DNA from: Firmicutes bacterium UBA911
GTDB taxonomy: Bacteria > Bacillota > Desulfotomaculia > Desulfotomaculales > Desulforudaceae
DNA: 16,691 bases
NCBI GenBank assembly: GCA_002294005.1
Contig: DBEH01000056.1
Coordinates: forward strand, 45,022 to 61,712
Direction: 5' to 3'
The translations under genes and the position numbers were made by a program. Each line of letters begins with the position of its first letter. Position 1 is the stretch's first letter. Below are positions 7,515-16,574 of this stretch, one piece after another. The notes below the pieces were generated by a model. The model was given only the letters and a program-made list of their open reading frames with translations. It made no database searches and was not told where the DNA came from.

Positions 7515-7637
7515 TCAAGCATCATAACCCAGTTCCTTCAGGTTCTTCCATATAGTTTCGTCCAGGCGGTGCGCCTCGGCCTGCTGCTCGCGCAGTTGCG
7601 CCACCAGTCTCTGCATCTTCTCCTCGAATGGCTCACC
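7515..7637 (-). pseudogene. hsdM 3' remnant (C-terminal about 40 residues)
   Basis: Minus-strand reading gives EPFEEKMQRLVAQLREQQAE, then AHRLDETIWKNLKELGYDA and TGA at 7515-7517. This is the characteristic amphipathic C-terminus of type I HsdM methyltransferases (family pattern PFEEKMxRL...L...I..NL..LGY), recognised from memory. All catalytic motifs (NPPY and the SAM loop) are absent. Homology ends near 7637, about 70 nt after the serS stop, so the island boundary lies here. No start signal is evident. Confidence 0.7.
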
Positions 7638-7639
7638 GT

Positions 7640-7690
7640 CGTCATCCCGCAGCCGCAAACCCGTTCCAAGGCCGGAATCCAGGGTCGGGG
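7640..7690. repeat. Possible interspersed repeat at the serS/island boundary
   Basis: The plus strand shows cgtcatcccgc ... ggccggaatccaggg, the outline of the widespread GTCATTCC...GGAATCCAG type of dispersed palindrome, with a degenerate centre. It lies exactly between the serS stop and the hsdM remnant. The resemblance is from memory and imperfect. Confidence 0.35.
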
Positions 7691-7705
7691 ACCGGTTGGC
7701 AATAC

Positions 7706-9004
7706 CTATTCTCTGGTGATCCTTTCCATTTCCCTGGTGATCCTTTCCATCCCGCCCATGTACGGCCGCAGCACTTCCGGCACGGCCACCGTGCCGTTGG
7801 CCTGCTGGAAGTTCTCCAGAACGGCCGCCAGCGTCCGGCCCACAGCCAGTCCCGAGCCGTTTAAAGTGTGCACGAAATCGGCCCTCGCCCGCGGGTGCGC
7901 GCGGTACCTGATGTTCGCCCGCCGGGCCTGGAAGTCGGTGAAGTTCGAGCACGAGGAGATCTCGCGGTACAGTCCCTGCCCCGGCATCCACACCTCCAGG
8001 TCGTAGGTCCGGGAGGAACTGAAGCCCAGGTCGCCGGTGCAAAGAAGCACCGTCCGGTACGGAAGCCCCAAGAGCCGCAGGACTTCCTCGGCGTCGCGCA
8101 CCAGTTTTTCCAGTTCGTCGTCGGAGTCCTCCGGCCGGGTGAATTTCACCAGTTCGACCTTGTTGAACTGGTGCTGGCGGATCAAGCCCCGGGTATCCCG
8201 CCCGGCCGCGCCGGCCTCGGCGCGGAAGCAGGCGCTGTAGGCCGCGTACTTGCGGGGCAGGGTGTCCCCGTCCAGGATCTCGTCCCGCAAAAAGTTCGTG
8301 ACCGGCACCTCGGCCGTGGGCACCAGGTAGTAGTCCTCGTTTTCCACCTTGTACATGTCGGCGGCGAACTTCGGCAACTGCCCGGTGCCGGTCATGCTCC
8401 GGGCGTTCACCAAAAACGGCACAAACAGTTCGGTGTAGCCGTGCCGCCCGGTGTGCAGGTCCAGCATGAAATTGATCAGGGCCCTTTCCAGGCGGGCGCC
8501 CGCGCCCCGGCAGAAGCTGAAACGCGCCCCGCTCACCTTGCCGCCACGAGTAAAGTCGAGGATCTCAAGCGCTTCCCCCAGTTCCCAGTGCGGGCGCGGC
8601 TCAAACCCGAACTCAGGCCGCCCGCCCCAGCGGCGCACCTCTTTGTTGTCCGTGTCCGCCCGCCCGAAGGGCACCAGCGGGTGGGGGACGTTCGGCACGT
8701 GGAGCAAAAGCGCCTGCAGGTTTTCGTCCACCTGCCGGATTTCTCCGTCCCGTTCCCGGATCTGCTGGGACACGTCCCGCATTTCCGCAATCAGCGCTTC
8801 GGCCGGCCCGCCGGCCTTCTTCAGGCGGGCGATTTCCTCCGAGACCGCGTTCCGGCGGTTCTTGAGCCTTTCCACCGTGAACAGCTTCCGGCGCCACTCG
8901 TCGTCCAAGTCCAGCAAGCGGTCCAGATCGAAGCCGGCCCCCCGTTTTTCGAGCGCCGCCCGGACCGCCTCCGGGTGTTTCCGGATGTATTTCAGGTCCA
9001 GCAT
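7706..9004 (-). CDS. serS: Seryl-tRNA synthetase
   Basis: SerS charges tRNA-Ser with serine in the cytosol. The 432-aa frame has the N-terminal coiled-coil arm (MLDLKYIRKHPEAVRAALEK to about residue 110), then the class II core: motif 1 (TGRHGYTELFVPFLVN), TGTGQLPKF, motif 2 YSACFRAEAGAAGRDTRGLI followed by RQHQFNKVELVKF, and motif 3 GSGLAVGRTLAAVLENFQQ. The start at ATG 9004 fits the family N-terminus and has GGAG about 8 nt upstream; the frame is open further to 9223, but that part is non-homologous. It is the third gene of the serine operon, 249 nt after serA, presumably under the same T-box. Odd feature: after the normal ending RPYMGG the protein closes with MERITREMERITRE, coded by a 21-bp tandem repeat. 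Confidence 0.97.
   Translation of the reverse strand: MLDLKYIRKHPEAVRAALEKRGAGFDLDRLLDLDDEWRRKLFTVERLKNRRNAVSEEIARLKKAGGPAEALIAEMRDVSQQIRERDGEIRQVDENLQALLLHVPNVPHPLVPFGRADTDNKEVRRWGGRPEFGFEPRPHWELGEALEILDFTRGGKVSGARFSFCRGAGARLERALINFMLDLHTGRHGYTELFVPFLVNARSMTGTGQLPKFAADMYKVENEDYYLVPTAEVPVTNFLRDEILDGDTLPRKYAAYSACFRAEAGAAGRDTRGLIRQHQFNKVELVKFTRPEDSDDELEKLVRDAEEVLRLLGLPYRTVLLCTGDLGFSSSRTYDLEVWMPGQGLYREISSCSNFTDFQARRANIRYRAHPRARADFVHTLNGSGLAVGRTLAAVLENFQQANGTVAVPEVLRPYMGGMERITREMERITRE
7709..7750 (-). repeat. 21-bp tandem duplication at the serS 3' end
   Basis: Two adjacent 21-nt units (7709-7729 and 7730-7750) differ at one position; each encodes MERITRE in the serS frame, immediately before the TAG. 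The difference suggests the duplication is not brand new. Confidence 0.9.
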
Positions 9005-9040
9005 GGGTTCACACTCCGATATGAAGAAGTCGCAGGTGTG

Positions 9041-9215
9041 CGCCGGGGAATTATCGAAGGTCACATTGGGAGCCTGTTCAAGGAACGCAGCGAGCCGAGG
9101 ATCAGCGGCGTCCGACTGTTTGAGGCCGCCGCAGGCGGGCGAGTTTCGGCGCCGCCCGAGACGAGCGAGTTCATTCCTTGGCGCGGACACAGTGACCGAA
9201 GATAATGCCCCGGCG
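9041..9215. repeat. 175-bp inverted-repeat element between serA and serS
   Basis: Outer arms of 24 nt (9041-9064 and 9192-9215) match inverted at 20 of 24 positions, with the first 8 nt (CGCCGGGG) and last 6 nt (GGTCAC) perfect. Inside are further inverted pieces (gcggcgtccga against ttcggcgccgc, plus a central GC-rich hairpin at about 9123-9150). There is no coding capacity in keeping with the neighbours. It resembles a miniature inverted-repeat element or a large transcript hairpin; no clear target-site duplication is seen at its ends. Confidence 0.6.
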
Positions 9216-9253
9216 AATGCCACTCTGAGGTTTTTTCAGCAGAATCCAGTTAT

Positions 9254-10834
9254 CTAAAGGCTTACCATCCGCACGTCCAGGATCCCGTCCACCCGGCGGA
9301 TCGCCTCCAGCGCCTCCGGGGGCACCGGCGAGTCGATCACGAGCACCATCACGGCCCGGCCGCCGATCACCTTGCGCCCGACCTGCATCGCGGCGATGTT
9401 CACGTCGTGCTGCCCGATCAGGGTGCCCACCGCGCCGATGATCCGCGGCCGATCGATGTGCGGGACGATCAGCATGTGCCCCTCCGTGACGGCGTCCACG
9501 CGGTACCCGTCGATGAACACCACCCGGGGGTCGTTGCCCCGGAACAGGGTGCCGGCCAGTTCGTGCTCCCCCTCGCTGGACGCTGCTTTAACGGTCAGCA
9601 AGCCGGCATAGTCCTCCACCCGGTCCACGCGGGTCTGGCTGATCTCAACCCCCCGGTTCCGGGCGATGACCGGGGCGTTTACGTAGTTCACCCGCTCCTG
9701 CAAAATGGTGTCCAAAAGTCCCTTGACCAGGGCCGTGGTGAGCGGGTCGATTTGCTTAAACCGCGCCAGTTCCCCGCTGTAGATAACCTCGATCCGCTTG
9801 AGGCGCCCCACCAGAAGCTGCGCGTGGAACCGCCCCAGTCTCTCGGCCAGCCCCAGGTACGGCCCGATCTCCTTGAGGACGCCGGGTTTTAGCGACGGGA
9901 TGTTCACCGCGTTTTTCACCAGTTCGCCGCGCAGGGCGGCGACTATTTCCTCGGCCACGTCGACCGCCACGGATACTTGTGCTTCGCGGGTCGAGGCCCC
10001 GAGGTGGGGCGTGCAGATGAAATTCGGCAGCGCAAAGAGCGGGCTCTTGGTCTGGGGCTCCTTTTCGAACACGTCCAGGGCCGCGCCGGCTGCTTTGCCG
10101 GAAACCAGCGCCCGGTAAAGGGCCTCCTCGTTCACGATGCCGCCCCGGGCGCAGTTGATGATCCGCACGCCGTCCTTCATGACCGCGAAAGCAGCGTCGT
10201 CCAGCAGGTGGTGGTTCTCCTTGGTCAGGGGCATGTGGACGGTGATGAAGTCCGCCTTCCGGAACACCTCCGCCAGCGGCAGAAGGGTCACCCCCAGGTC
10301 CCGCGCCCTTTCCTCGGTGATGTACGGGTCGTAGGCCACCACGTCCATCTCCATGGCGTGCGCCCGGCGGGCCACGCCGCTGCCGATCCGGCCCAGGCCG
10401 ATAATGCCCAGGCATTTGTTCCGCAATTCCACGCCCACAAAACTCTTCTTGTCCCAAACCCCGGATTTCAGGCGCGCGTCGGCCTGGGGCAGGTTTCTGG
10501 CCAGGGATAGCATCATAGCCATGGTGTGCTCCGTGGCGGCCATCGTGTTCCCCTCCGGGGCGTTGACCACGATGATCCCCCGTTCGGTGGCCGCGGGGAC
10601 GTCGATGTTGTCCACCCCCACTCCGGCCCGCCCGACGACCTTCAGGTTCGGCGCGCTCTCCATCACCCGGGCCGTCACTCTGGTCGCGCTGCGCACGATG
10701 ATCCCGTCAAACTCGGGGATGACCGCGCACAACTCGTCCTCCGTCAGCTTGTTCCCGGTCTCCACCCCGACCCCTTCCCGCAAGAGGACGTCCACGCCGT
10801 CCTGAGCCACGTTGTCGGTTACCAGCACCTTCAC
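9254..10834 (-). CDS. serA: D-3-phosphoglycerate dehydrogenase
   Basis: SerA oxidises 3-phosphoglycerate to 3-phosphohydroxypyruvate, the entry step of serine synthesis. The 526-aa protein is of the long form: catalytic and NAD domains with GRAGVGVDNID (68-78), the Rossmann loop GLGRIG (146-151) and catalytic Arg230 (NCARGG), Glu259 (VFEKEP) and His277 (TPHLGAST). It continues with an intervening allosteric-substrate-binding-like domain (about 320-445) and a C-terminal ACT domain (about 452-526, IGAVGTLIGQHDVNIAAMQV), the usual site of serine feedback. The GTG start at 10834 overlaps the aminotransferase stop (GTGA) and has GGGAGGTG upstream, so the two are translationally coupled. It stops at TAG 9254. 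Confidence 0.97.
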   Translation of the reverse strand: MKVLVTDNVAQDGVDVLLREGVGVETGNKLTEDELCAVIPEFDGIIVRSATRVTARVMESAPNLKVVGRAGVGVDNIDVPAATERGIIVVNAPEGNTMAATEHTMAMMLSLARNLPQADARLKSGVWDKKSFVGVELRNKCLGIIGLGRIGSGVARRAHAMEMDVVAYDPYITEERARDLGVTLLPLAEVFRKADFITVHMPLTKENHHLLDDAAFAVMKDGVRIINCARGGIVNEEALYRALVSGKAAGAALDVFEKEPQTKSPLFALPNFICTPHLGASTREAQVSVAVDVAEEIVAALRGELVKNAVNIPSLKPGVLKEIGPYLGLAERLGRFHAQLLVGRLKRIEVIYSGELARFKQIDPLTTALVKGLLDTILQERVNYVNAPVIARNRGVEISQTRVDRVEDYAGLLTVKAASSEGEHELAGTLFRGNDPRVVFIDGYRVDAVTEGHMLIVPHIDRPRIIGAVGTLIGQHDVNIAAMQVGRKVIGGRAVMVLVIDSPVPPEALEAIRRVDGILDVRMVSL

Positions 10835-11985
10835 TGCCGCACACCTCCCAGGAACACTCTCTGGGCCGCGGCCACCCCGCCGCCCAGCGGGACTTCATAG
10901 CCAAGCTCGTAAAGGGCCATCTCCAGGGCCCCCAGCGCGGTGAGCACGTCGACCCGGTCCACGTAGCCCATGTGGGCGATCCGGAAGATCTGGCCTTTGA
11001 GCTCGGACTGGCCGCCCGCAAACAGCACGCCGTACTTGTCCAGCAGCAGTTTGCGCAGGTCGTCGACTTTCGCGCCGTCCGGACCCTTCACCGCCGTCAC
11101 CAGCGGCGACGCCGCCGCTTCCGGAGCCAGCAAGTCCAGTCCCAGGGCCTTGATCCCCTCCCGGGCCGCCGCGCCCAAAAGCCGGTGGCGGGCAAAAACG
11201 GCCTCCAACCCTTCCTCCAGGATCAGGTCCAGGGCGGCGTCCAGCCCAAAGAACAGCGAGACGGCCGGCGTATAGGCCGTATTCCACTTGGCATGCGCTT
11301 TTTTCGCCGCCTCCAGGCTGAAGTAATAACGCGGCGACCGGCACCCACCCACCAGCGCCCAAGCCTTGGGGCTTAAGCTGATCATCGCCAAACCGGGTGG
11401 GGTCATCAGCGCCTTCTGGGTCGCCGTGACCAGGATGTCCACGCCCCACTCGTCCGCCGGCAGGTCCGCCCCCCCCAGGCCGCTCACCGCATCCACGGCC
11501 AGGACCGCGCCGTGGTCCCGGCACAACTCCCCAAGGCCCCGGATGTCGTGCAGCACGCCAGTGGATGTTTCGTTCTGGGTGGCCAGCACCAGTTTTGCGT
11601 CCGGATGGGCCGCCAGTTCGGCCCGCACCGTGTCCAGGTCCACCGGCCTTCCCCATGGGAAAGCCAGTTCGACGACCTCGGCGCCGAACACCCGGGCCAG
11701 GTCCCGGAAACGCTCGCCGAACTTGCCGGCCACCAGCGCCAGCACTTTGTCGCCCGGGTTGACTGTGTTGGCCACGGCCGCCTCCAGCCCCCCGGTCCCG
11801 GAGCTGGTCAGAATGAGCACCTCGTTCTTGGTCTGCAGCACCCGCTGGAGTTTCTCGTGCAGTTTCGCGGTGAACTCCGCAAAGCCCTTGCTCCGGTGCC
11901 CGACCATCGGCCGGGCCATCGCTTCCGCCACCTGGGGCGGCATGGGGGTGGGACCCGGGATCATCAGGCGCAGTTTCCTGGACAT
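10831..11985 (-). CDS. Class V aminotransferase (alanine-glyoxylate/serine-pyruvate type), probable phosphoserine aminotransferase
   Basis: PLP enzyme of fold type I, class V. Visible features: N-terminal MIPGPTPMPPQV, TSSGTGGLEAAVANTVNPGD (phosphate cup), NETSTGV, the PLP-nitrogen aspartate in VDAVSGLGG (Asp166), the Schiff-base lysine in TATQKALMTPPGL (Lys192) and the C-terminal GQSELKGQIFRIAHMG. The length of about 385 aa is normal. Sequence type is AGXT/PucG-like rather than SerC. However, its position as first gene behind a serine-type T-box and overlapped with serA argues that it makes phosphoserine, as a class V non-SerC enzyme (MJ0959) does in Methanocaldococcus. Serine-glyoxylate transamination is the alternative. 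AGGAG sits 8 nt before a TTG (11988) and 11 nt before the ATG (11985); either could start. Confidence 0.9.
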   Translation of the reverse strand: MSRKLRLMIPGPTPMPPQVAEAMARPMVGHRSKGFAEFTAKLHEKLQRVLQTKNEVLILTSSGTGGLEAAVANTVNPGDKVLALVAGKFGERFRDLARVFGAEVVELAFPWGRPVDLDTVRAELAAHPDAKLVLATQNETSTGVLHDIRGLGELCRDHGAVLAVDAVSGLGGADLPADEWGVDILVTATQKALMTPPGLAMISLSPKAWALVGGCRSPRYYFSLEAAKKAHAKWNTAYTPAVSLFFGLDAALDLILEEGLEAVFARHRLLGAAAREGIKALGLDLLAPEAAASPLVTAVKGPDGAKVDDLRKLLLDKYGVLFAGGQSELKGQIFRIAHMGYVDRVDVLTALGALEMALYELGYEVPLGGGVAAAQRVFLGGVRQ

Positions 11986-12040
11986 CAAACCGCTCTCTCC
12001 TCTTTGACGTTAATATTTTTAAAAACCGGGGCGATAATAG

Positions 12041-12074
12041 AAAAACCCCCCTCCCTCGCAAAAGGGACGAGAGG
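12041..12074 (-). terminator. T-box attenuator terminator
   Basis: Arms CCTCTCG and CGAGGGAGG (two-base bulge) around a short loop are followed by TTTTT at 12041-12045. The 5' side is contiguous with the T-box sequence, so antiterminator and terminator exclude each other. Confidence 0.8.
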
Positions 12075-12291
12075 ATCCTCCCGCGTTGCCACCCTTCTTG
12101 GCCGGCGCTTGAGTCAAGCTTCGGCCCGCTTGCTGCCATAACGGGGCATCTCCGTTCCCGCCTACGTTTTCGACGGGACCCCTTCGGGGAGGAATTCGCC
12201 GCTTCTCCGGCCGGTTCACACCACCCACCGGCTCTCTGTGCGCGGGCCAACGGTTACTTTTCCCCGGCATTGGGTTTAAATGTGGGATGCT
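12041..12291 (-). promoter_or_regulatory. T-box riboswitch leader (tRNA-Ser) of the serine operon
   Basis: The transcript leader begins about 7 nt after the -10 at 12299. It shows the stem I S-turn region GGGGAAAAGTAACC, the distal-loop signature CAGAGAGCCGGTGGGTGGTG closed by AACCGG, a specifier region GCGAATTCC (about 12191-12200), a stem III region, the T-box AGGGTGGCAACGCGGG (12080-12095) and a terminator. Uncharged tRNA would pair with UGGN in the T-box; here it is UGGC, which matches an acceptor end with G73, the discriminator of bacterial tRNA-Ser. UCC (Ser, 12191-12193) is the favoured specifier; UUC one base earlier (Phe) is possible by position but needs A73 and UGGU. It controls the aminotransferase, serA and probably serS. 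Confidence 0.9.
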
Positions 12292-12298
12292 GCTCAAA

Positions 12299-12328
12299 AT
12301 TTTATTACGACCTGCCGTCCCCGGTCAA
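12299..12328 (-). promoter_or_regulatory. Promoter of the T-box serine operon
   Basis: TTGACC (12323-12328), an 18-nt spacer and TAAAAT (12299-12304), each 5 of 6 to consensus. It lies only 14 nt after the pdxT stop; no clear terminator for pdxT is seen in between. Confidence 0.7.
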
Positions 12329-12341
12329 GAGAAAAGGGCTT

Positions 12342-12911
12342 TTAATCCACAAAATCAAGGAAATACCGGTGCAGCCTCAGATCAGCGGTCAGCTCCGGGT
12401 GAAAGGCGCCGGCCAGGAGCGGGCCCTGACGGACCAGCACCGCTTTCCCGTCGAAGGAGGCCAAAATCTCCACTCCCGGCCCCGCCACCGTCACGTGGGG
12501 CGCCCGGATGAACACCCCGCGCAGCGGCTTTTCCCCCAGCACCGGGACGTTGATGTCGGCCTCGAAGCTGTCCACCTGGCGGCCGAACGCGTTCCGCCGC
12601 ACCGTGATGTCCATGAGCCCCAGCCGGGTCTGCCCGGAACCCTCGATGTCCTTGGCCAGCAGCACCATCCCCGCGCAGGTGCCGAAAATGGGCCGGCCGG
12701 CGCACCCGAACCGGCGCACCGGCCCCAACAGGTCGAAGGCCGCCATTAGTTTCCCGATGGCCCTGGACTCCCCGCCCGGGATGATCAGCGCCCGGCAGTC
12801 AGCCAACTGACTGGCTTTGCGTATTTCAACCGGCAGCGCGCCGCAGGCCTCGACCGCCCGGGCGTGCTCCAGGAAGGCGCCCTGCAGCGCCAAAACCCCG
12901 ACTTTAAGCAT
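12342..12911 (-). CDS. pdxT: Pyridoxal 5'-phosphate synthase glutaminase subunit
   Basis: PdxT hydrolyses glutamine and channels ammonia to PdxS for PLP synthesis. The 189-aa protein is a class I glutaminase: VGVLALQGAFLEH (4-16), IIPGGES (43-49), the nucleophile elbow FGTCAGM with Cys79, RNAFGRQVDSFEADI (106-120), FIRAPHV and the catalytic FHPEL (His171, Glu173). Start ATG 12911 shares one base with the pdxS stop (TAATG); the frame is open much further upstream, but that stretch overlaps pdxS and is not homologous. Odd: the usual GGEST is GGESR here (Arg50). Confidence 0.96.
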   Translation of the reverse strand: MLKVGVLALQGAFLEHARAVEACGALPVEIRKASQLADCRALIIPGGESRAIGKLMAAFDLLGPVRRFGCAGRPIFGTCAGMVLLAKDIEGSGQTRLGLMDITVRRNAFGRQVDSFEADINVPVLGEKPLRGVFIRAPHVTVAGPGVEILASFDGKAVLVRQGPLLAGAFHPELTADLRLHRYFLDFVD

Positions 12912-13795
12912 TACCAGCCGCGCTCCTGCATCCGCTCGTGTTCCGGAATGGTGCTGATCTCCAGGCCCTTCATCGCCTCGCCCAGGTCGCGGGAGATGTC
13001 GGCCAGCACCTGGGGGTCGTTGTAGTGGGTGGTGGCCGCCACGATCGCCCGGGCGCGGACCTCGGGGTTGGACGACTTGAAGATCCCCGACCCGACGAAG
13101 ATCCCGTCGCACCCCAGTTGCATCATCAAGGCGGCGTCCGCCGGGGTGGCGATCCCGCCGGCGGCGAAGTTGACCACCGGGAGCCGCCCGAGTTCGGCCA
13201 CCTGCAGCACAAGTTCGTGCGGCGCCCCCAATTCCCGGGCGGCGGCCACCAGTTCCTCCCGCGGCGCCGACCGTACCCGGCGGACCTCATCGGTCACCAT
13301 CCGCATGTGCCGCACGGCTTCCACCACGTTCCCGGTCCCCGGCTCGCCCTTGGTCCGGATCATGGTCGCCCCCTCGGCGATGCGCCGCAAGGCCTCGCCC
13401 AGATTGCGGCAGCCGCACACGAAAGGCACTTTGAAGAGATGCTTGTTGATGTGGTACTGCTCGTCCGCTGGCGTCAGCACCTCGCTCTCGTCGATATAGT
13501 CCACGCCCAGGGCTTCGAGGATCTGGGCCTCCACGAAGTGGCCGATCCGCACCTTGGCCATCACCGGGATGGTCACGGCCTCCATGATCTTCTGGATCAC
13601 GGTGGGATCCGCCATCCGGGCGATGCCGCCGGCCGTCCGGATGTCCGCGGGCACCCGCTCCAGGGCCATCACCGCGCATGCTCCGGCCGCCTCGGCGATG
13701 CGGGCCTGCTCCGGAGTGGTGACGTCCATGATGACGCCCCCTTTTAGCATCTCCGCCAGACCCTTCTTGACTGTCCAAGTACCCTTTTCAACCAT
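12911..13795 (-). CDS. pdxS: Pyridoxal 5'-phosphate synthase lyase subunit
   Basis: PdxS builds PLP from ribose 5-phosphate, glyceraldehyde 3-phosphate and ammonia in the DXP-independent route; it forms a dodecamer with PdxT subunits. The 294-aa length is typical. Conserved parts are KKGLAEMLKGGVIMDVTTPE (Asp24), ALERVPADIRTAGGIARM, VMAKVRIGH with Lys81 (ribose 5-phosphate Schiff base), YIDESEVLTPAD, TKGEPGTGNVVEA with Lys149 (second lysine) and FAAGGIATPADAALMMQLG. ATG 13795 has GGAGG 9 nt upstream. It is the first gene of the pdxST operon, preceded by its own promoter and the gyrA terminator. Confidence 0.98.
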   Translation of the reverse strand: MVEKGTWTVKKGLAEMLKGGVIMDVTTPEQARIAEAAGACAVMALERVPADIRTAGGIARMADPTVIQKIMEAVTIPVMAKVRIGHFVEAQILEALGVDYIDESEVLTPADEQYHINKHLFKVPFVCGCRNLGEALRRIAEGATMIRTKGEPGTGNVVEAVRHMRMVTDEVRRVRSAPREELVAAARELGAPHELVLQVAELGRLPVVNFAAGGIATPADAALMMQLGCDGIFVGSGIFKSSNPEVRARAIVAATTHYNDPQVLADISRDLGEAMKGLEISTIPEHERMQERGW

Positions 13796-13832
13796 GGTTT
13801 AAAGCCTCCGACTGCCTTTTCTCGCCATTAAT

Positions 13833-13860
13833 CTTATACCAGCGCCAAGGGAAAAACAAG
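13833..13860 (-). promoter_or_regulatory. Putative pdxS promoter
   Basis: TATAAG (-10, 13833-13838) with a weak -35 CTTGTT (13855-13860) at 16-nt spacing, upstream of the pdxS ribosome binding site. Confidence 0.45.
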
Positions 13861-13890
13861 CATCCGGCAAGCCACACGCGCCCCGGAAAT

Positions 13891-13918
13891 GAAAACCGGC
13901 CCCGCGGTCAGGGCCGTT
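13891..13918 (-). terminator. gyrA transcription terminator
   Basis: On the minus strand CGGCCC and GGGCCG form a 6-bp GC stem around an 8-nt loop, followed by GTTTTC, about 65 nt after the gyrA stop. The T run is short but the position, between gyrA and the pdxS promoter, fits. Confidence 0.65.
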
Positions 13919-13983
13919 TCAGGGTTGCCGGCTCGCGAGTGCGCTTTTTAGAAGCGGATCCCCCGGCCGGCTTTGAAACACTT

Positions 13984-16422
<2,439 letters not shown>

Positions 16423-16469
16423 ACACTTCACTCCCCCATCCAGATTACGGCAACCCGTCCATTACGATC

Positions 16470-16497
16470 ATTATACCAAAAAAGCCCTGCACCTAAA
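16470..16497 (-). promoter_or_regulatory. gyrA promoter
   Basis: Perfect TATAAT (16470-16475) with a poor -35 TTTAGG (16492-16497) at 16 nt. A weak -35 with a perfect -10 is common in activator- or supercoiling-dependent promoters, but that is only a suggestion here. Confidence 0.65.
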
Positions 16498-16511
16498 CGG
16501 TAAGGTTTAGG
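16492..16511. promoter_or_regulatory. 20-bp palindrome over the gyrA -35 region
   Basis: CCTAAAC (16492-16498), 6-nt centre, GTTTAGG (16505-16511): perfect 7-bp arms. It overlaps the predicted -35, where a repressor would compete with polymerase. On the minus strand a TTTTTT run follows 8 nt after the arm, so it could instead act as a weak terminator of the upstream gene. Confidence 0.6.
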
Positions 16512-16574
16512 GGCGGCGGGAGCCGCTCTGAACCGGGAGTTGCTGTCCAAATGGCTTGGCCGTGAAAAGAGGCC

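Noticed and set aside
7868..9205. Long plus-strand open frame of 445 codons
   Set aside because: It is exactly antisense to serS. Its residues are His/Arg/Gln/Val-rich, as expected from a high-GC shadow frame, with no recognisable domain.
9005..9223. N-terminal extension of SerS by 73 residues
   Set aside because: The frame is open, but the sequence overlaps the inverted-repeat element and has no SerS homology; ATG 9004 has a ribosome binding site and gives the normal N-terminus.
10895..12250. Minus-strand 451-codon frame across the T-box and aminotransferase gene
   Set aside because: It is a frame-shifted shadow of the aminotransferase, Gly/Arg/Pro-rich without domains, and it runs through the T-box leader.
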